Of a stretch of 64,000 nt of DNA, positions 52,640 to 62,780 are shown piece after piece. Positions within the stretch are counted from its first letter, which is position 1. Each line of letters begins with the position of its first letter. Made by a program: the position numbers and the translations under genes. Under the pieces are notes generated by a model. That model saw nothing but the letters and a program-made list of their open reading frames with translations, ran no database searches and had not been told where the DNA came from. This DNA comes from Rhizoctonia solani (lineage: Eukaryota; Basidiomycota; Agaricomycetes; Cantharellales; Ceratobasidiaceae), in the NCBI RefSeq assembly GCF_016906535.1, contig NC_057375.1:868001-932000 (forward strand). Reading direction: 5' to 3'.

Positions 52640-53160
52640 TTGTAAAATTGACTTGCTTGTAGGCTTGATCAACAAGGAGAAGACTCCCTGTACTAGCACA
52701 AGGGAAATCACGTGATCGGGGCTACTTTGCGGGATATAATAATCAAAAATCCCCCACCCCCACGTAGTACCAAATTGCTACAAGGCAGACGAGTTCTAAT
52801 CCCCCGCATACCACAAGTTTTGCCGGAACTCTGCAGTTAGCGACCCTAGTCAGCTGAAGTACCCGCTTGCAAAAAACCCGCTCATATCACGATCGCCAGA
52901 TCTGTTGATTTGTTGTAGGGATTGTTCAATGCTAGGTATTTGACGCAAGGGTTTAGCGTATACATACTGTGTAAAAACCGCTCATAAGTCCTGTATCAGG
53001 CACCTATCTTCCCCACACCGTATCCATTATTCCATCCACACGCTCTGGCGTCCCTCACCCCTACTCCCGTCCTACCAGCCGCTCCAGTCAACGTTCCGTG
53101 GCAGCCCGCTCCCAACCACCCTCTCGCGGCCCATCACCCCCTCCGCAACACCTGCCCGGA
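52640..53160 (+). promoter_or_regulatory. A2 self-priming PBS and leader
   Basis: PBS 52642-52654. It pairs with 52369-52381 using 11 Watson-Crick pairs and two adjacent G-U pairs. Leader hairpin at 52929-52959 (ATGCTA with TAGCGT, one wobble). Conserved blocks near 52690 (TGTACTAGCACAAGGG), 52768 and 52982. Confidence 0.85.
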
Positions 53161-54354
53161 ATGGAACTGGAGCCGACCCTTGCCTCTCTCCTCAAGGCTA
53201 TCCAATCCCTCACCAGCCAAGTTGGGTCCTTGCAGGCCCAAATCCACACTCAAGGCCAACAGCTCTCTGAGCTCAAAGCCATATGCAAGGAAACTAACGA
53301 CCTCGTGGGAGACAAGGACCAGGGCGGAGCCCAAGCCAAGCCTGGCCCATTGACTGGGCCTATCACTCCCCCCACTCATACAGGGGGAGAAGCGCACACT
53401 CCAGGAACGGTTAGACCTGGACTCAAGGCCCCCTTCCGCCCTTCAAGAGGCACAGGTTTTGACTCCAAGGAAGAAGAGGAGCCAAGAAGAGCCCCCAAAA
53501 AAGAGCCTATGGGAACGCCTAAACGCTCCCTCAGTTCCCTCACCCCCTTCGACTCCGGGTCTTCAGTGAAACAACCCAAAATGGAGTTACCGAACCCTTA
53601 TAAGGGAGACACCAGGGGAAGGAAGGCCACACAATGGCTCGATCGGATGCTCCTTTGGGTTACCCTCCACAGGGATCAGTTTGATGAGGAGGAACAGATG
53701 GTGGTATGGATTTTATACCACATGACAGATAAGGCCGCCGACTGGGCCCTCCCCATCATCGGAACCATCATCAAGGGCAAGGGAAATCCTCCTACCACCA
53801 TCCAGGCCCTAACGGGCAAATTCAAGGAGGCGTTTGATGATCCAGATGCCAAGAGGGCTGCCGCCAGGAAAATTGCGGCGCTCTCCCAAACCACCACAAC
53901 CTCCGAGTACGTCACGGAGTTCCGCAATCTCATGGCGGAATTAGACTGGAACGAGGAAGCCTATATTGCGCAGTTCACGCGAGGCCTCCACTGGAAAGTC
54001 AAGGAACTGCTATCAACCAAGGATAGCGTCCCCAATGAACTCAAAGCTATTTTTGCGGCGTCCATAAAGATTGACAATATCCGCCGCAAAAATGAGGAAA
54101 ACCGTCCAAAGAAGGCTCCCACCAAGACCCCGGTCACCGCGACCACCTCTACCTCCACCACTACCACCAGGGTCCGCTTATCTGAGGATCCCAACTACGT
54201 TACCCCGGAGGAAAGGGACCGTTGCCGCGCATCCGGTCTCTGTGTCAAATGCGGTCAGAAGGGTCACGGAATCAAACAGTGCCCTAACGGCTGGAAAGCC
54301 ACGATCAAGGAGGTTGTCAAGGTGGCAGAAGAAGAGGGTTTGGGAAAAGATTGA
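53161..54354 (+). CDS. gag: A2 Gag with CCHC zinc knuckle
   Basis: 397 residues from ATG 53161 (MELEPTLASLL), aligned with A1 Gag. Coiled-coil N-terminus, acidic Pro-rich linker, capsid-like middle (PYKGDTRGRKATQWLDR), knuckle CVKCGQKGHGIKQC. Ends LGKD, TGA. A GTG 63 bp upstream would lengthen the frame but is not a credible eukaryotic start. No internal stop. Confidence 0.92.
   Translation: MELEPTLASLLKAIQSLTSQVGSLQAQIHTQGQQLSELKAICKETNDLVGDKDQGGAQAKPGPLTGPITPPTHTGGEAHTPGTVRPGLKAPFRPSRGTGFDSKEEEEPRRAPKKEPMGTPKRSLSSLTPFDSGSSVKQPKMELPNPYKGDTRGRKATQWLDRMLLWVTLHRDQFDEEEQMVVWILYHMTDKAADWALPIIGTIIKGKGNPPTTIQALTGKFKEAFDDPDAKRAAARKIAALSQTTTTSEYVTEFRNLMAELDWNEEAYIAQFTRGLHWKVKELLSTKDSVPNELKAIFAASIKIDNIRRKNEENRPKKAPTKTPVTATTSTSTTTTRVRLSEDPNYVTPEERDRCRASGLCVKCGQKGHGIKQCPNGWKATIKEVVKVAEEEGLGKD
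54342..54348 (+). promoter_or_regulatory. A2 -1 frameshift heptamer GGGAAAA
   Basis: TTG GGA AAA GAT TGA in the gag frame puts G GGA AAA six nucleotides before the end of the stop codon. Pol opens in the -1 frame. Confidence 0.9.
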
Positions 54355-57300
54355 AGTCAAGGACTGCTGCCAAGCCCCCGACTAACAAGGACAATATAGA
54401 TAGATTCGAATTTGTAAATCTAGGACTGGATTCTAATAAAAAACCACTGCTATTCATCAATCTATATGTCCAGAACTTCCCGGCAGAACCTTTGAAAACC
54501 CTAATAGACTCAGGAGCCACGTCGAACTTCATTTCCCCCTCGATTGTGGAAAAATACAAAATCCCAAAAACCCAACTCGAAAATCCACGAGTTGTGAGAA
54601 TGTTAGATGGTACTATTTCCCAGACTGGTCGCATTTGGCACCAGGTTCAAATCGCGGTCTTGGCCAATGGCCATCCCCACACTATCCCTTTTCTTGTCTG
54701 TCCTATCGGCAATACCTCGGCAATCCTTGGCATGACTTGGCTCATAACTGAATCCCCTCTCATTGATTGGCATCAAGGACTTATCACATTCCCCGAACAA
54801 GTTCAAATTGCCTCTGAGGAAGAAGCAGACCCAGACCCTTTGGCGGAACTCCCCCCTCAGTACCACGAGTTTGCTAGAGTGTTTGGCAAAGAGGAGTTCA
54901 AAGTCCTCCCTCCACATAGGGAGTACGATATATCAATTGACCTCACTCCAGATGCCAAACTTACGCCAGGTCCAATCTACGGCATGACCGATGCGGAGTC
55001 TAAAGCACTGAAGCAACATATTGATGAAGAACTAGCCACGGGCAAAATTCGCCCCAGTACTTCATCAGCAGGCGCCCCGGTGATGTTTGTAAAGAAGGCA
55101 GATGGTTCCCTACAACTGGTTGTGGACTACCGAAAGTTAAATGATGTCACCCAGAAAAATGTCTACCCACTCCCTAGACAGGATGATCTGATGGCCAAGC
55201 TCAGGAACGCAAAACTGTTTACCAAACTAGATCTTTGTTGGGGTTATAATAACGTCAGGATTAAGGAAGGAGATGAGTGGAAGACGGCCTTCAGGACCAA
55301 GTATGGGCTATTCAAGTACCTGGTCATGCCCTTTGGTCTCACCAACGCCCCGGCCGCCTTCCAACATTTCATGAATGACTTGTTCAGAGACCTCATTGAC
55401 GTCACAGTGGTGATTTACTTGGATGACATCCTCATCTTTTCCAAAGACCCCAAGAAGCATCCAGAACACGTTAGGGAAGTCCTATTGAGACTAATGAAAA
55501 ACCAGTTGTTCTGCAAGCTCTCTAAGTGTCAATTCCACGTCACCACAGTCGATTACCTTGGCATTGTCATATCCCCTGCAGGCTTCTCCATGGACCAGAA
55601 GAAGATCGAGGCTGTTACATCATGGCCCCAACCTAAAACAGTCAAGCAGGTCCAGGCCTTCCTAGGATTCGTGAACTACCTTTGCCGATTCATCCCCAAC
55701 TTTAGTTCCGTGGCTCGCCCCCTCCACAATCTCACAAAAAAGGAAATCCCATGGTCTTGGGAGACCCAAGAGGAAGAAGCCTTTCAGGAATTAAAGTCCC
55801 TAGTCACCCGTTCCCCGGTCCTAATCCACTCGAACCCAGATCTCCCCTATTACCTAGAAACGGACGCATCAGGCGTAGCCATGGGCGCTATCCTGAGCCA
55901 ACAAGGGGAAGATAACCGCCTTCACCCAATCGCCTACATGTCCAAGTCATTCTCAGGAGCAGAAGCCAATTATGACACCCACGATAAAGAACTCCTGGCA
56001 ATAATTAAGGCATTGGAAGAATGGAGAATATTCCTGGAAGCCACAGACAAGCCAATCCAGGTCTTCACAGACCACAGGAACCTGGAATACTGGATGCAGG
56101 CCAGGACTTTCAACCGAAGACACGCCAGATGGCGCATATTCCTGAGCGATTTCAATTTTGAGATCCATTATCGACCAGGAAAACAATTGGGGAAACCAGA
56201 CGCCCTATCCAGGAGAGCAGACTATGTAGAAACCACCCAGGAACCAGAAGTTATGCTACCGGCTGAGGTCTTTGCCAACACATCAGAAGAGGAGCTAGAA
56301 ATAGTCACGGAAATCCGCTCCAAACTTAGAGAGGATCCTTCCCTGGAACCCATTATCCAATTCCTCACTGAAGACGCGGACAATGCTCCCCCCTCAATTC
56401 GTAAGGCCTATAGAGATTATGATTGGGATGAAGACCTCCTCTGGTACCAAGGAAAACTAGTTGTCCCAGACGCAGAAACCCTGAAGGAGCGCCTTCTGAA
56501 GGAATACCATGACTCACCGCTAGCGGGACACCCAGGGCAACAACAAACCTTGGAACTGCTCAGCAGGAACTACTGGTGGCCAGGAATGAAGTCGTCTGCA
56601 AAAGAATGGGTAGAATGTTGCCCGGTATGCCAAGCCAATCAAAGGGCCCACGCACCAGTCATTGCTCTTAAACCCTTGGAAGTTCCCCCGTTCCCATTCC
56701 ACACCATCTTGTACAACTTCATCACTGGTTTTCCCAAGTCACAGGGCCACGACGCTATCTTAGTGGTAATTGATTCATTTTCCAAGTTTGGGCACTTCAT
56801 CCCCACTTCCAAGAAAGTTACCGCCAAAGGCCTTGCAGATCTGTTCATCACCCATGTGTGGAAACTTCACGGATTACCGGTCAAAACAGTCTCAGACCGA
56901 GGGACAACGTTCACAGGAAAATTCCTAAGGGCACTGTATCAACGCCTAGGAGTCAAACCCGCCTTCTTGTCAGCGTATCACCCAGAATCGGATGGACAAA
57001 CGGAAAGAGTGAACCAGTTCATTGAGTTCTATCTCAGGTCCTATGTCGCTGCAGATCACTCAGATTGGGCCACATGGCTGCCATTAGCAGAGTACGCTTA
57101 CAACAACGCTAAGCATACCGCTACAGGAAAAACCCCCTTTGAGCTGGTTTACGGAAGGAACCCAGTTATGAATCCATCTAACGTTCCTGCCAACGTCCCA
57201 GAAGCCGACCAAGTAGCCAACACCCTAGCACGAGAATGGCAAGAAGCGGAGTCATCACTCAGAATGACCAAGGAACGCATGGCAGGCACAAAAGGAGTGG

Positions 57301-57757
57301 TACCAGAATACTCTGTGGGCGAAAAAGTCTGGCTGGACGGAAAAAACGTGGAACTTAGAACAAACTCCAACAAGCTAGATCCCAAACAGCTAGGACCGTT
57401 CAAAGTCACTGAAAAAATCTCCAGTCACACGTACCGCCTCAAGCTACCGGAAACTCTGAAAATTCATGACGTGTTCTACGTAGGACTACTATCTAAAACA
57501 CACGAATCCCCAAGTCAGCCATTTCCGGACCGGCCCCCTCCTGAAACAATAGAAGGGGAAGAGGAGTACGAGGTTGAGCAAATCATTGACTCTAAGCAAC
57601 AACAAGGAAAATGGTTTTATCTAATAAATGGAAAGGGTATGGCCCGGAGGACAATTCCTGGGAACCAGAAGAACTATTGGAACACAGCCAGGAAGAGATC
57701 AAGCAATTCAACCAAGCTAGACTTAGAAAGGCTTGTGACGCCGCCAAGAGCCTTTAA
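54349..57757 (+). pseudogene. pol: A2 pol, frameshifted chromodomain
   Basis: Protease DSGATSNF, RT YLDD, RNase H LETDASG and FTDH, integrase finger (HDSP, GHPG, CCPVC) are intact. The first integrase Asp is Asn (LYNF, codon 56715-56717); the second Asp (SDRG) and Glu (DGQTER) remain. In the chromodomain an A-run at 57626-57628 is one base short, so the frame leaves KWFYLI and runs on to a wrong stop at 57795-57797. The original TAA is at 57755-57757. Otherwise full length and close to A1. Confidence 0.93.
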
Positions 57758-57768
57758 GGGGGGGGCAA

Positions 57769-58330
57769 TGTTACAATCCCCTAACATATACCACTAGATT
57801 CCTACGATTTTTCTGATATTTTTAGTATTTTTTACGGACCTGATATCTTTTATTTTTCGATCACGTGATCTCGGCGCTTATTATGCCGAGATGCCGCGCC
57901 GAGATGCCGTGCCAAGGGCGCTTAGGAATAATCCACGCTTCTGCGCAGCCCGCAGCACGCTTCTCTTTTCACATGTAGGCTTCTATTCACACACGCACAG
58001 ACCACATGTAGTTAGCAGTTTTGTCTATATATACAGCAGGAAAATCGCTTGGAGATCCCAAGTTGATTTTACCTCGTCTCATATTCATTGAGGAGGACCC
58101 AGCCAGTTAAGTAACCGGCCCCCAGAAGTTCAGCTGACGTTACCCCCCTACCTTCACCTACCACACCTCCCAGGCCTCTGGCCCCTTCGTCAGCAGTAGA
58201 TAGCATTAGAGCGCCTTAAGCGCTAGTAGTATAGCCTTAGATAAGTTAGTTACATACGTGTGCTTGTAGTAGTACGGCCTTAAGCGCCCACCTTCACTAG
58301 CAAGTACCCACCTTACAGTGGTGTACAACA
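57769..58330 (+). repeat. A2 3' LTR (LTR-A)
   Basis: 562 bp after a GGGGGGGGGCAA tract. Three of its four substitutions against the 5' LTR are CG versus CA. Confidence 0.95.
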
Positions 58331-58540
58331 CTTACAGCCCAGTAAGCCACTTAGATACACGCCTTAAGCGTTGTCCTTGCTGTACATACATAGCCCGCCA
58401 TTGCCTTATAGCGTGTGGTCACTGTAGTTGGTTAGTTCGTCGTCATAGGGTACCCCGTCGCCGCCTTAAGCGGTTTTACTTTATTAGTCACACGGCCACA
58501 AGCGCCCACACCCTCGACGTCCTTACAGACGTCTAGGACA

Positions 58541-59611
58541 CACAACAATCCTTACAGTATTGTTGCACTATACTCAATGTTGAACTCAACAACTGTGACA
58601 GTCAAGGGGCACAGGGTTGCAGTAAGTACACTAATAGGTTACCCTGTGTCTGTTGGGACTGGCCTATGGTCTTAGTGCACCAAATAACCTCCTATGCTAT
58701 TTACAGTGAGTCAATCACTAAAGTAAATGCGCAGATAAGCTGTTAAAGGCTTGTGTGTGTATGTCAATATATAAGAGTGGATAAATGGATAAGTGGATCC
58801 ATTAGAAGCGTCTTCACAGGGTCCTTTTATACCCTGAGAAGGCGCACAAACAAGTATATACATGATTGATAACAAGAGGGGGTACAGGAGGTACATGTGG
58901 CAACTGAAACACTTGAGGGAGCCAATACTTTGGTACATAGTAAACAAACAACAGATCCTAATATTTGCCCCAAGGCAATGTTTGCCCCAAGGCAGTATTT
59001 ACCTGTGTGGGTCCTTAGATGTCCCAAGGCTAAGTGTTTCATCCTTGGAGTAAACAGTCCCAAAGGTAAGATACCGCTGCATTGGGTACTTACAGTAAAT
59101 GGGGCATAACTCTGCCAAATGTTGTCCGTTTTGGGAGTTTGACCCAGCGTTCTGGAGCGCACGAACAGGCGCACCTAAGCGCAAGCAATTCGGCAGTGTG
59201 GGATGCCCGGGTGATGGAGAAAAGGCGCATTTAGTGTGTTGGCGCTTAAGGGCTGATTAAGCGCCGGAGCACTTGCCTATGCAACAGGGGGGACCCTGAA
59301 TATTTCTGTGTGTAGCCACAAGATAGAATCTTGAATAATAAATACTACAAACAAGAGAAATATTACTTGTTACTGTTTATCTACTCAGCTGAATTTATAT
59401 ATATTTAAATGAGTGAGAAAACAGCATATATGCAAAAGGCATCGCATATTGAGGGTATTCCTGAGGTTTATAGGTTTTGTGAAGGTCACTATTGGATAGA
59501 GGGACCTTGAAAACCTTAGTTTGCATCTTTATCTCATTTGTTTACTGTAAGATTACTTGTGTAATTAATAAAATAAGTACAGATTAATGGAGAAATGTCA
59601 TATCCATAACA
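58541..59611 (+). mobile_element. LTR-C, right part of the outer copy
   Basis: Matches LTR-C from about 44773 to its end CCATAACA. Right TSD catag (59612-59616) pairs with 44310-44314. A 70-codon frame conserved between the copies starts at GTG, lacks features, and I take it as DNA-level conservation of the repeat. Confidence 0.9.
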
Positions 59612-59969
59612 CATAGACTCTTCTTTCTCTCACACACACAGACCCCCTGTAGATAGTTCCTATGTTATATAAACCACAGGAAAATTGCTTGGACACCCCA
59701 AGTCAATTTTATCTTGTCTTTCATCACAGACAGGTCACAGTATCCAGCTAAGTAGCTGGATTGTCAGAAGTATCATACTCACCCCTACTCAGTAGACTCA
59801 CCACACCTCCAGGCCTAAGGCCCCCTCATCATTGTAGATAGACCATTAGTTGCTGCCTTAAGTGGTTATTTCAGTAGTTAGCCTAGTATAAGTTAGATTG
59901 CAGTGTAGTAGTATGGCCTTAAGCACCCACCCACTAGCAAGCACCCAACCTTACAGTTGGTGTGCAACA
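59612..59969 (+). repeat. Solo LTR-A, piece 3 of 3
   Basis: Completes the LTR-A begun at 37678: the CACAGACC block, a TATATAA-like box, the PBS-partner segment and the end TGTGCAACA, followed by aataa. Confidence 0.88.
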
Positions 59970-59974
59970 AATAA

Positions 59975-60043
59975 TAGGCCTCTATGTCTTAGTGGTCAAG
60001 CTGGTTCAATTCTGGCTAGTTCTATTTTCCTCTGTTTATGACA
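59975..60043 (+). mobile_element. TRIM solo LTR, right piece
   Basis: The tRNA-like part and end (TTTATGACA) of a TRIM LTR; counterpart of 37574-37677. Its right flank is family-B pol, whereas the left piece lies in family-A pol. Confidence 0.88.
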
Positions 60044-60682
60044 ACCCCCTTCAAGGCACTGTATGGATGGGAGCCTACACTAACCCCAAGCAATGTGCCC
60101 ACCAGCATACCAGAAGCCAATGACCTTGCCACACAAATGGAAGCTCAATGGAGGGAAGTTGAATCTGCCCTCTGGCAATCAAAGGCACAAATGACTGCTG
60201 GGGAAACAGGGGAACCATAGGAACTTGAGATTGGAGAAGAAGCTTGGCTAGATGCCAAAAACATCAAACTCAAGACCCTGAGTCCCAAACTAATGGAACA
60301 ACAAATTGGGCTGTTTAAGGTTATTGAGAAAGTCTCCAATAGAGCATACTGTCTTGAATTGCCCCTGTCCATGCAGATCCACAATGTATTTTACATGGGA
60401 TTACTTTCCAAGGTGAAAAGAGACAAGAACCAGAACTTCAAAAGCTGTCCCCCACCAGAAACCATTGATGGCAAGGAAGAATATGAGGTTGAGGGCATTA
60501 CTGATGAAGAGGAACACAATGGAAAATGGTTCTTTAGAGTTAAATGGAAGGGATACAGACTGGAAGAGAACACATGGGAACCCTGGGAGAACCTGAAAAA
60601 TGCAGGAAATTTTTTGAAAAAGTGCAAGGAGGATATGAAAAAGAAGGCCCTTGGTGCTGCCAAGGCCCTTAAAGAGGGGCAG
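60044..60682 (+). pseudogene. pol: Family-B pol relic R3 (integrase end, chromodomain)
   Basis: Forward reading from TPFKALYGWEPTLTPSNVP to the chromodomain (KWFFRVKWKGYR) and lysine-rich tail. A stop at 60218-60220 and a frameshift near 60300 interrupt it. The chromodomain core is still recognisable. Followed by a polypurine tract and an LTR-B, so this is the 3' end of an old element. Confidence 0.88.
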
Positions 60683-61262
60683 TGTTGTATACACAATCAA
60701 TACCAGGGAATTTATTCCCATTTTCTCAATTTTAAACAAAGATAAACAGACAACTTTTCCAATCATGTGACTTTGGTACTTATATCATACACTAAGTGCC
60801 AAGCCTTGTCCCCATCTGTGCTTATTCATCATATGTAGCCACCTCCACCAATGACATCATCATGACACATCAGTGACATGCATGCATGAGTAAGGCTGCA
60901 GTTGGAGCAGGGTTCTTATTGGTTATAGTTTTGCACATATGAATTTGTAATTAGCTATCTGTTAGAATATATAAGGAGGCCAACCAACCATGGTAACACC
61001 CAGGTTGATTACCTCTTGTTGCATCTGTACACTGTACAAGGGGCTTAAGCCCAGTAACCACTAGTCACTAGATAGCTTACACCACCTTAAGCAACTTCTT
61101 GGTTGTACTTAGATAGCCTGCCATTGCCCTTATAGCCTTGGTCATTGTAGTATAGCTCATTGTTGTTGTAGGTAGCATACCCACCACCTTAAGTGGTTTA
61201 CACTTAGTTACATATGGCCACAAGCACCTGCTGCCTTGACATCCTTACCAACATCTAGGACA
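60683..61262 (+). repeat. R3 3' LTR (LTR-B)
   Basis: 580 bp, TGTTGTATACAC to CATCTAGGACA. CpG-poor compared with B1 or B2. Confidence 0.9.
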
Positions 61263-62095
61263 CCAATCACTGTACAAGGGCCTTACACCCAGTAACCTTT
61301 CTTAGTTTACTTAGTACACCACTGTTGTAGACACACTTATACCCAGGGAATTTATTCCTATTTTCTTGGATTCAAACAAAGTTAATTGGACTACATTTTC
61401 AATCACGTGACCTTGGCGCTTATATCTTATGCTAAGCGCCAAGCCACATCTCCTTCTGTGCTTATCTCATCATACATAGCCACCTCCACCTGATGACATC
61501 ACTATGACACATCAGTGACACATATGCATGAGTAAGGCCAACTGTGGAGCAGGGTTCTTATTGGATTAGGAATTTCATATTTGTATTTGTAATTAAGTCA
61601 CCTCTGTAATATATAAGGAGGCCAACCAACCATGGTAACACCCAGGTTGATTACCTCTTGTTGCATCCACTCGTGTACAAGGCCTTACAGCCAGTAATTA
61701 CTAAGTTGTCTCATTACTAGTTAGCCTACACTGCCTTAAGCAGCTTCTCAACTGTACTTAGATAGCTTGTCACTGCCTTAAGCAGTCTTGTTGTTGTAGG
61801 GTAGTTGCTTGTTGCTGTAGCTAGGTTTGTTGTTGCCTTAAGCAACTTTCTCATACTTGTACTCTGCAGCCACAAGCGCCACCCCCTTGATGTCCTAACA
61901 GACGTCTAGGACAACCACCTTAAGCAGCTTAGCCACCATACTTAGATAGCCCATTGCTGCCTTAAGCAGTCTTGTTGTCATAGTTAGGTAGCTTGCTGCC
62001 ATAGATATCCCCCTTGTTGCCTTAAGCAACTTACACCTGTACTTAGCTGGCTGCAAGCACCAACCCCCACTCTGTCCCAGACTACATCTAGGACA
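61263..62095 (+). repeat. LTR-B fragment split by another LTR-B
   Basis: 61263-61322 and 61914-62095 are the downstream part of an LTR-B (TGTACAAGGGCCTTAC to CATCTAGGACA). Its upstream part is missing. The inner LTR-B duplicates accac. Confidence 0.85.
61323..61913 (+). mobile_element. Solo LTR-B nested in LTR-B
   Basis: 591 bp with TSD accac (61318-61322 and 61914-61918). Long because of extra CTTAAGCAG-type repeats in its last third. Confidence 0.93.
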
Positions 62096-62144
62096 GATAT
62101 GGTATAAGTGCCAAAGTCATGTGATTGAAAATGTTGTCTGTTTG
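62096..62144 (-). repeat. Short LTR-B fragment
   Basis: About 49 bp of the CACGTG-containing part of an LTR-B in minus orientation (here CATGTG), between an LTR-B end and an LTR-A start. Confidence 0.7.
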
Positions 62145-62207
62145 TGTTACAACCCCAAGAATCATACCATTGGAATTGGACAATTTTTCTATTATTTTTA
62201 GCATTTT
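62145..62207 (+). repeat. LTR-A fragment, insertion site of B3
   Basis: First 63 bp of an LTR-A (TGTTACAACC) up to AGCATTTT, where B3 begins. The remainder is presumably beyond the window. Confidence 0.82.
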
Positions 62208-62780
62208 TGTCCTGGATGTCCTTAAGGGGCGTCAAGGCAGCGGGCGCTTGTGGCCGTATAAGACTGAGTAAGGAACCACTTAAGGCGGCAAGGGTACTAC
62301 CTACAACAACGAGCTACCTAACTACAATGTCCACACGCTATAAGGCGGTGACAAGCTACGTGAGTACAGTGAATCCAACGCTTAAGGCGTGTATCTAAGT
62401 AGTTACTGGGCAGTAAGGCCCTTGTACAGTTGGGAGATGCAACAAGAGGTAATCAACCTGGGTGTTACCATGGTTGGTTGGCCTCCTTATATATTCTACA
62501 AGCTAGCTAATTACAAATGTACCATATCAAATACTGTATCAAATAAGAACCCTGCTCCGCAGTTGGCCTTACTCATGCATATGTGTCACTGACGTGTCAT
62601 AGTGATGTCATCAGGTGGAGGTGGCTACGTGTGCTGAGGTAAGCGCAGAAGGGGACGTGGCTTGGCGCTTAGCGTATGATAAAGCGCCAAAGTCACGTGA
62701 TTGAAAAGGTTGTCTGTTTGTCTTTGTTTAAATTCGAGAAAATGGGGATAAATCCCCTGGTATCAATTGTGTCTACAACA
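62208..62780 (-). repeat. B3 3' LTR (LTR-B)
   Basis: 573 bp. Two differences from 51135-51707, CG/CA at the outer end and CG/TG in the GCGGGCGC stretch. Confidence 0.95.

Larger units (their letters stand above)
52079..58330 (+). mobile_element. A2: complete family-A element, young, slightly damaged
   Basis: 6252 bp, LTRs 561 and 562 bp, TSD cttac (52074-52078 and 58331-58335). The LTRs differ at four bases and one indel. Gag open, heptamer intact. Pol has RT intact, an integrase Asp-to-Asn change and a 1-bp deletion in the chromodomain. Confidence 0.95.
51723..58540 (+). mobile_element. Solo LTR-B containing element A2
   Basis: LTR-B pieces 51723-52078 and 58336-58540, about 561 bp together, with TSD cacaa (51718-51722 and 58541-58545) in LTR-C. 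A2 is inserted at the TSD cttac. TGTTGTAGACAC start and GTCTAGGACA end are both present. Confidence 0.94.

Noticed and set aside
53098..53160. Upstream GTG or TTG starts extending the gag ORFs (also in A5, A6, B1, B2)
   Set aside because: Non-ATG starts are unlikely in a eukaryote, and an ATG at a conserved aligned position lies downstream in each copy.
58897..59109. 70-codon ORF conserved in both LTR-C copies (also 45123-45335)
   Set aside because: Starts with GTG, has no recognisable feature, and its conservation is no better than that of the surrounding repeat.
61740..62060. Tandem or CRISPR-like repeats suggested by repeated CTTAAGCAG motifs
   Set aside because: The repeats are short, irregular, without unique spacers of fixed length, and match the downstream part of LTR-B in all copies.
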